Shown here in pieces: positions 59,109-64,000 of a DNA stretch of 64,000 bases. Within the stretch, counting starts at the first letter, position 1. Each line of letters opens with the position of its first letter. Source of the stretch: Tamarix chinensis (lineage: Eukaryota; Streptophyta; Magnoliopsida; Caryophyllales; Tamaricaceae); contig CM060174.1 in assembly GCA_030549775.1 (NCBI GenBank), positions 97,976,132 to 98,040,131 on the forward strand, in the 5' to 3' direction. A model generated the notes under the pieces. It was not told the DNA's origin. It worked only from the letters and a program-made list of their open reading frames with translations, and did no database searches. The position numbers and the translations under genes were made by a program.

Positions 59109-61368
59109 TTGCTGCATTAATTAGGTCCTTCAATACTTATTTTAGCCACAAAATAAGGGAAGGGCACCACCACTCCATATGCCTCGGAAAAAAAAGGTAA
59201 GGGTTGTAATTTTTATGTTATTTAAGAATCATTTTCATTTAATGTTAAGTATTTAGTATGATAAACTAATACGATAATGTAATTAGTATTTTATTTTTTA
59301 GTGTCCATGATAACAATATAATGTAAGTTATGGATACTAAATCATGTTATTCACAAAGGAAATCATTTGCAAATATTAGACGGGGCAAGGAGACGTATGA
59401 ATTTAATTTGTTTATTTCATATTAATTATGTCTATCTATATACATTAATAATAACATGGTCTTTTCCATATTTTATACATCTATCAACATCATGACCTTC
59501 TCAATTATCAAAATTACAATATTAATGAAGTTAGGAAAGATTTGTTAGATTTTATTACAAGTTTTTATGATGATTATGTGTGGAATCATGTACATATTTA
59601 ATTTATCTATACATAGTGTGAATATGAATGAAAACAAATTTTGTATAAGGATTTGTATGCAAATAATAGAATGAAAGTATATAATCGCTTATTCTGGTTG
59701 CTTGCTATTTTGGATGAGGCAAATACTTATGATGCTAGTGAAAGCAGTATGGAAACATATGCAGGAAAAAATATGGTAGGACAGTGATCAAAATATGATT
59801 AAAAAAAGAAGGAATACATAGCGGTCATGAGTCTCAACCGTCATGTATTGTTGTGAGAGAGAATACATGGCGGTTAGGACTCAAAACCGTCATGTATTTT
59901 ATATATACACGTGTATTATCTATCTTGATAGTTGGGCGAAGTTACGGGTATACATGACATGATTTATGCTTAACCGTCGTATATTATCCCTCTCAATAGA
60001 GGTGCTTTAGAGTATACATAGTGGGTTTGATTTATAACTGTCGTGTATATTTAATATACACGAATGTGTTTTTAATTGAATCATCGCATAAAATAAGGCG
60101 CAGGTTATTTTTTGAGCTAAATTTAAATAATTATACGACCGTTCTAAGAACCGCCGTATATATTATATGCGGCGCTTGATTAGGCGACGGTTTATAACCG
60201 CTGCGTATACCACTTTTTAAACCGTCACGTATGAGTTTTTCTGTAGTGGTGATATCAACAGACTACGCCCACCTTACTTGGTTTAATGTCTCGAATTGGA
60301 CATTTATGGATACTATCAAACTATTCCAACTAGGTGTTTATGGATAATACCATACCAACATAGCATAACATAGCATCCAAATTGATGTTTATAGATAACG
60401 TAAAATTCCTATCATATATCACATAACGAGTGTTAGTAGATTACACTAAATATTCCACAAGTGTTTATGGATGACAATAAACTTGCACACAAGTGCTAAT
60501 AAGCAACACCAAACTTATTTTATAATTGATATTGTTAAAGCATCACAGGAGAATCACACCAATGACACTTGTAATCATAGGATCGGGGTAAGAGAGAAGA
60601 GAGTATCATTAGTATAAGTATATAAGATGACAAGTGCTATAAAGTAGGACATTATGTTCACTAAGCATATTTTTAAGGAATAGTCCCTATGGTCTTCAAA
60701 ACTAATGACACTTGTAATCATAGGATTACACTAAGCTGGGTCAAGGGTTTAGATTGGATCTTGATAGAAGTAGATGGTTTAGATTAAGTTCCACAGAGGT
60801 CAGAAAAGATCGAAATAGAGAAATACAAGCCTCAATAAATGATTATGTTGGAAAATGATGATTAATCATTAAAAGTAAAGGTAAAAAAAATTTGAAACTC
60901 ATTTTTTTTAATGTTAGAAACATAATAATATGCCGATACATGAGGTTTCATAATTTTTTGACAAGAAGAAGGCTAATTTAGGGCTAAAAATGTGAATAAT
61001 CGCGAAACACTATATGAATATCGTTTTTTTTATCACAATATACGTTTATCATGTTGAACATAATTATAAAACTCAACAAAAAAAACAATGGATTCAAATA
61101 TAAAGAGTTTATAATGATTTAGAAGGAGTTGAATAACTAAAAGTAGCTTAGAAGTCTCACGGGATGTAAAATTGCTAGAAAGATTAAGAAAGAGACATCA
61201 AAATGTTTTTAAAATGTGACTAGAATTTTAAAATATTTAAAGGATGTAATAATTTTTTTTTTTTGAAAAATGATAAGTTTATTTTGAAATAAGAAAAATC
61301 CCAAAAGATTTCAAGTTTTTAATATTTAAGGTATTACAAAAAACATCATAAAGAACCATAAATGGAAC

Positions 61369-61740
61369 ACTACTCCCTCTATTTTATAATGTAGGTCATC
61401 CTTTTTGTTTTTAGGAATCTCATTTCAAAATATAAGTTATGTTATGAAAACTCATACAAAATAAATAATATATTTTTCTATTGTGCCCTCTATTATTGCC
61501 TTCATTAATTAATGACTAGGTTTCCAAAGATATATTTATGCGAGCACATATTAGTCAAGTTAAAATTTTTATTTCTTTGTATTTATTATTTTTTAATCAA
61601 CTCAACTAAGTTTAAAAGTGTTCTATATCTATATAATGAAACCAATAGAGTTTTACTTTTAGTAAAATGGAGATGTATATTAAACAAAACTACTGGTATA
61701 CCGTATACCTATGAAAATATTTAATTACTTCTTATTCTAT
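61369..61740. mobile_element. MITE-like remnant with ACTCCCTCTATTTTATAATG start
   Basis: The start TACTCCCTCTATTTTATAATG and following ATAAGTTATGTTATGAAAA are typical of a widespread class of plant MITEs (CTCCCTCCGTCCCATAATAT type). The mirrored right end was not found, so it is one-sided or decayed; its end is a guess. Confidence 0.45.
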
Positions 61741-62260
61741 TAAAGGTACAACTTATTTAGTAAGTATTAACACCAAATAACATTAATGGTTAGAAAGTCA
61801 TTTCATATTTAAAAGATTATCACTTAAAAAAATATTCTCATAAATAATTATTAGTATTTTATAATATATGTTAATAAAAAATATTATTTAATATAAATAT
61901 AGTAATTATATATTTATTTAAAATTATAATTAAAATTTTATATTTAAAATATACAATAATAATTTTTTTAATATGAAAAAAGGATCATTAGCTCTACTAC
62001 CACTTTAATACGAGTCCATAAAATTCCTCAAGCCCAGTTCGCTGCGGAGCCATGTCATGTCACGACAAATCGTAATTCTTAAGTGTTAATTTTTCCAACT
62101 AAGAACCTACCCAGTTTGACTAAATTTCTGATGACATAATTATTACCAGAAATTTACGAGGCTTTTTTTAGATTTTATACCAAAAAAAATGGGAGCAATT
62201 TACCGTGTTAGTGGCAAGGGTGGGAGCCATCAATGAGAGATGTGATCGCGGGTTCCCACG
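61741..62260. other. AT-rich spacer upstream of the RRM gene
   Basis: No gene; AT-rich to about 61980, then gradually GC-richer sequence likely to be the promoter of the RRM gene. No convincing TATA box was seen. Confidence 0.4.
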
Positions 62261-63078
62261 ACGAGCCTCCTCAGTCCTCACTCCATGCTCTCTGACACCT
62301 CCCACGTTTAGAGCCTCCCTCTCCCCCTCTATCTATCTCTATTTTTTTTTTCTTTTTTCCATAGTTATAGACTTATAGGCTTATAGGCTTATAGCGATCA
62401 GTCTGTCTGCCTTTTTTCTCTCTCTTCATCATCTTCTTCCTCTGTTAATTGGAAGCCCTTTTTCCTTTCCTGCTGTCACAGACATCCCTACCATCCCCAT
62501 AACCGTAAGACAGGCGAGAGAGACCCATGGATGCCCATCTTCTTCCCTACCCCTCAATTTCGATTCCACCGACCTTCTTCTCCCTTTTGACCGACTCGTT
62601 GATTCTCAATTTCTAGGGTTTCTTTTAGACCTCTCCTTTTTCTTTTTCAATAATTCAATTTCCCTCCATTCTCTGTGAATTCTATTGTTCCCCCCTTCCA
62701 TCTCTCTCTGCCTCCTCTCTTTTATATTTTTATCTTTATTTTCGTTCTCCTTTTTCTTCCTTTTCCCTTTTGTGGGTTTAATTATTCATTTTTTTCCTTG
62801 TCAATTGCAAGCTCCGCTACTTTATTGGGTCTCATCTATCCAATTGTGCTTTCCATTCCACTGTTTCTCGAAGGGTTTTTCTAGGGTTTTTACTCCTCCC
62901 AACATGTTCTTCTTTTGTCTTCTTACCGCCATCTCTGAATTCATCACTTGATTAAACATCCTCTCTCCCACCCATTCAACTTCTCTTATCCAAATTCGGC
63001 CGTGTTCATTTTTTCCCCTTTAATTTTCTGTTGGGATTTCTGTATCTGGAAAAACGCGATTGGTTGATTGATCCTTCG
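62261..63078 (+). other. Pyrimidine-rich 5' UTR / core promoter of the RRM gene
   Basis: Rich in CTCTCTC, TTTTTCTTT and CTCCC runs, as in plant CT-rich core promoters and leaders. A small tandem GGCTTATA repeat lies at 62362-62396. The two frames at 62675-62951 are Phe/Ser/Leu-rich artefacts. Whether there is an intron in the leader cannot be told. Confidence 0.5.
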
Positions 63079-63801
63079 ATGGCTGGTTATCCGTCGATTC
63101 CGGGTCAGCCCAGTTCGGGATCGAGTTCAAGCTCAGGGCTTCAATATTTGAATTCTCCGTTTGGTGACACTACCTACACTAAGGTCTTCGTCGGTGGTCT
63201 TGCCTGGGAAACCCAGAGTGATACTATGCGTCGTTATTTCGAGCAATTCGGCGAGATCCTTGAGGCTGTTGTCATTTCTGATAAGAATACTGGTCGTTCC
63301 AAGGGTTATGGTTTTGTGAGTATTTATTACTTCCGCTTCTTATTCTAATTTAGTCTCTCCTTTTTTTTTTTTTTTTTTATTTTATCTTTCTTACTGGTAT
63401 ACAAAAAAAGGATCGGAATCCGGTAACACAACTATGGGTAGGAAAGCTTCCGCTAATTTAGCCTTATCAATTGCGTATATCATTTGTTTATGAAGTGTCA
63501 TCGATTATCATTTGCGTGCAATTGACTGACGAGGGTGATAAAATTGTAAGATGACGGTCCGGTTTTGTTGCATTTTTTTGGCCTTTTGGCCATTTTGGGT
63601 ATTTAATTGATTTGGCGGCTAGATGAAAGTGATTTGTGAAATGACTGTGTCGCCGACTGCTTCTTTGGAGGGTGTAGGTGACTTTCCGGGAACCTGAAGC
63701 TGCAAGGAGAGCATATGCTGATCCTGCGCCAATCATTGATGGCAGGCGAGCTAATTGCAACTTGGCTTCACAGGGAAGGCCGCGGCCTGCTCTCTCCTTT
63801 G
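63079..63801 (+). CDS. RRM-domain RNA-binding protein (ARP1 / RBM24-like), 5' part
   Basis: Two exons are visible: 63079-63315 (79 codons) and 63678-63801, with GT-AG intron 63316-63677 and a further donor GT at 63802; the gene runs off the window. A Ser/Gly-rich start (residues 1-30) is followed by one RNA recognition motif: RNP2 VFVGGL at 36-41 and RNP1 KGYGFVTF at 75-82, the latter split by the intron after KGYGF. The text [17 protein letters not shown] is characteristic of the plant single-RRM family related to ARP1 and animal RBM24/RBM38/SEB-4. Such proteins bind mRNA, in nucleus or cytoplasm; the target is unknown here. The ATG at 63079 is used because the coding style begins there after a long leader. 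Confidence 0.93.
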
Positions 63802-64000
63802 GTACTCCTCATTTCCTTGGTCATTGTCTGTCTGGTTGCTTGAATCGAGATGATCAGTGTGCTATATCTATCATTGGTTAGTGTCATCGCAGTTAGCTGG
63901 AAAATATCCATCTGGACACATTCGATTGAGAATTCTTTCTGTACTGTGAGTTTGGGTGTGGCAGTGGGTGATGACCTGATGCTTTTCCACATTGTTGGCT
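63802..64000 (+). other. Intron 2 of the RRM gene (partial)
   Basis: Starts with GT and has no continuing RRM-family coding text before the window ends. Small frames on both strands here are not supported. Confidence 0.6.

Larger units (their letters stand above)
55193..60248 (+). mobile_element. CACTA (En/Spm) transposon, 5.06 kb
   Basis: Ends CACTACACAAA and, reversed, CACTACAGAAAAAC; the mirrored outer bases extend to CACCACTACA/TGTAGTGGTG, which hides any 3-bp target duplication. Subterminal regions (55310-55620 and 59810-60240) hold many copies of short imperfect palindromes such as GTATACACGACGGTT facing AACGGCCGCGTATAC, the type of array to which Spm TnpA-like proteins bind. Inside are a TNP2-type transposase and a Ulp1-type protease unit, both decayed. 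It lies within element F and inside its tandem repeat. Confidence 0.85.
53791..61338 (-). mobile_element. Element F: ~2.5-kb solo LTR split by a CACTA transposon
   Basis: Plus-strand start TGTAGCACCTTCACATTTA and end ...AAGGTATTACA (61338). The first 130 bp parallel element B (CCGCATCTAGCA ... GTTGGATGCAAGG), including the stem-loop, so it belongs to the same LTR superfamily and is inferred to be minus-oriented. Net length without the CACTA is about 2.49 kb. Flanking pentamers GAAAG and AAAAA do not match well, so the right boundary is tentative. 60250-61330 is AT-rich with no gene. Confidence 0.5.

Noticed and set aside
62675..62951. Overlapping frames in the RRM gene leader
   Set aside because: Phe/Ser/Leu-rich output of pyrimidine-rich UTR; a conserved upstream ORF cannot be argued.
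1..64000. tRNA, rRNA and snoRNA genes
   Set aside because: No cloverleaf with A/B boxes or rRNA-like block was recognised on reading; a covariance search was not possible.

Overview
This is a repeat-rich, AT-rich window from a nuclear plant genome, almost certainly a flowering plant. Evidence: a spliced six-exon cinnamoyl-CoA-reductase-like gene, the start of a spliced RRM gene of the plant ARP1/RBM24-like type, and plant-type transposons (Ty3/gypsy LTR elements, a MULE with an OTU domain, a plant mobile domain gene, a CACTA element) plus TTTAGGG-like repeats. Only two host genes look intact, and both are in the right quarter.

Layout. 1-9930: a gag-only (pol-less) LTR element, with the tail of its 5' LTR at the window edge, a primer-binding site, a 1.5-kb solo LTR (554-2082, TSD CCTAT), a decayed gag with a zinc knuckle, a polypurine tract, and a 3' LTR split by a 5.5-kb solo LTR (element A, 4056-9564, TSD TATAT). 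9931-12093: ruined Ty3/gypsy gag-pol. 12094-19340: gene-free, with a 3.4-kb solo LTR (element E, 14963-18351). 19345-21900: a short GC-richer island of duplicated gene-like fragments and a 338-bp MITE. 23442-38760: a minus-strand Ty3/gypsy element (LTR H plus integrase and RNase H remnants) whose LTR is split by element B (26927-36759, TSD CAAAG), which is itself split by element C (30248-35445, TSD AATGG). This is a three-level nest.

41369-47340: a decayed MULE (transposase, SWIM finger, OTU protease), a convergent plant-mobile-domain pseudogene, and a degenerate telomere-like tract. 48541-50462: the CCR-like gene on the plus strand, six exons giving a 321-residue reading frame, with one GC-AG intron and an ABRE/G-box about 150 bp upstream of the ATG. 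53791-61338: another solo LTR (element F) split by a 5.06-kb CACTA transposon (55193-60248) that carries TNP2-type transposase and Ulp1-type protease remnants. 63079 to the window end: first two coding exons of an RRM RNA-binding protein gene.

The most interesting observation is that six large LTRs (A, B, C, E, F, H), too diverged for easy alignment, share a two-part stem-loop about 100-150 bp inside the 3' end of the LTR. The stems are kept by compensatory base changes. Element H, whose strand is fixed by its polypurine tract and pol, gives the orientation of the whole family, and a TATA box (CTATAAATACC) at the same place in A and B agrees. All of this was read by eye; no alignment, folding or database search was run.
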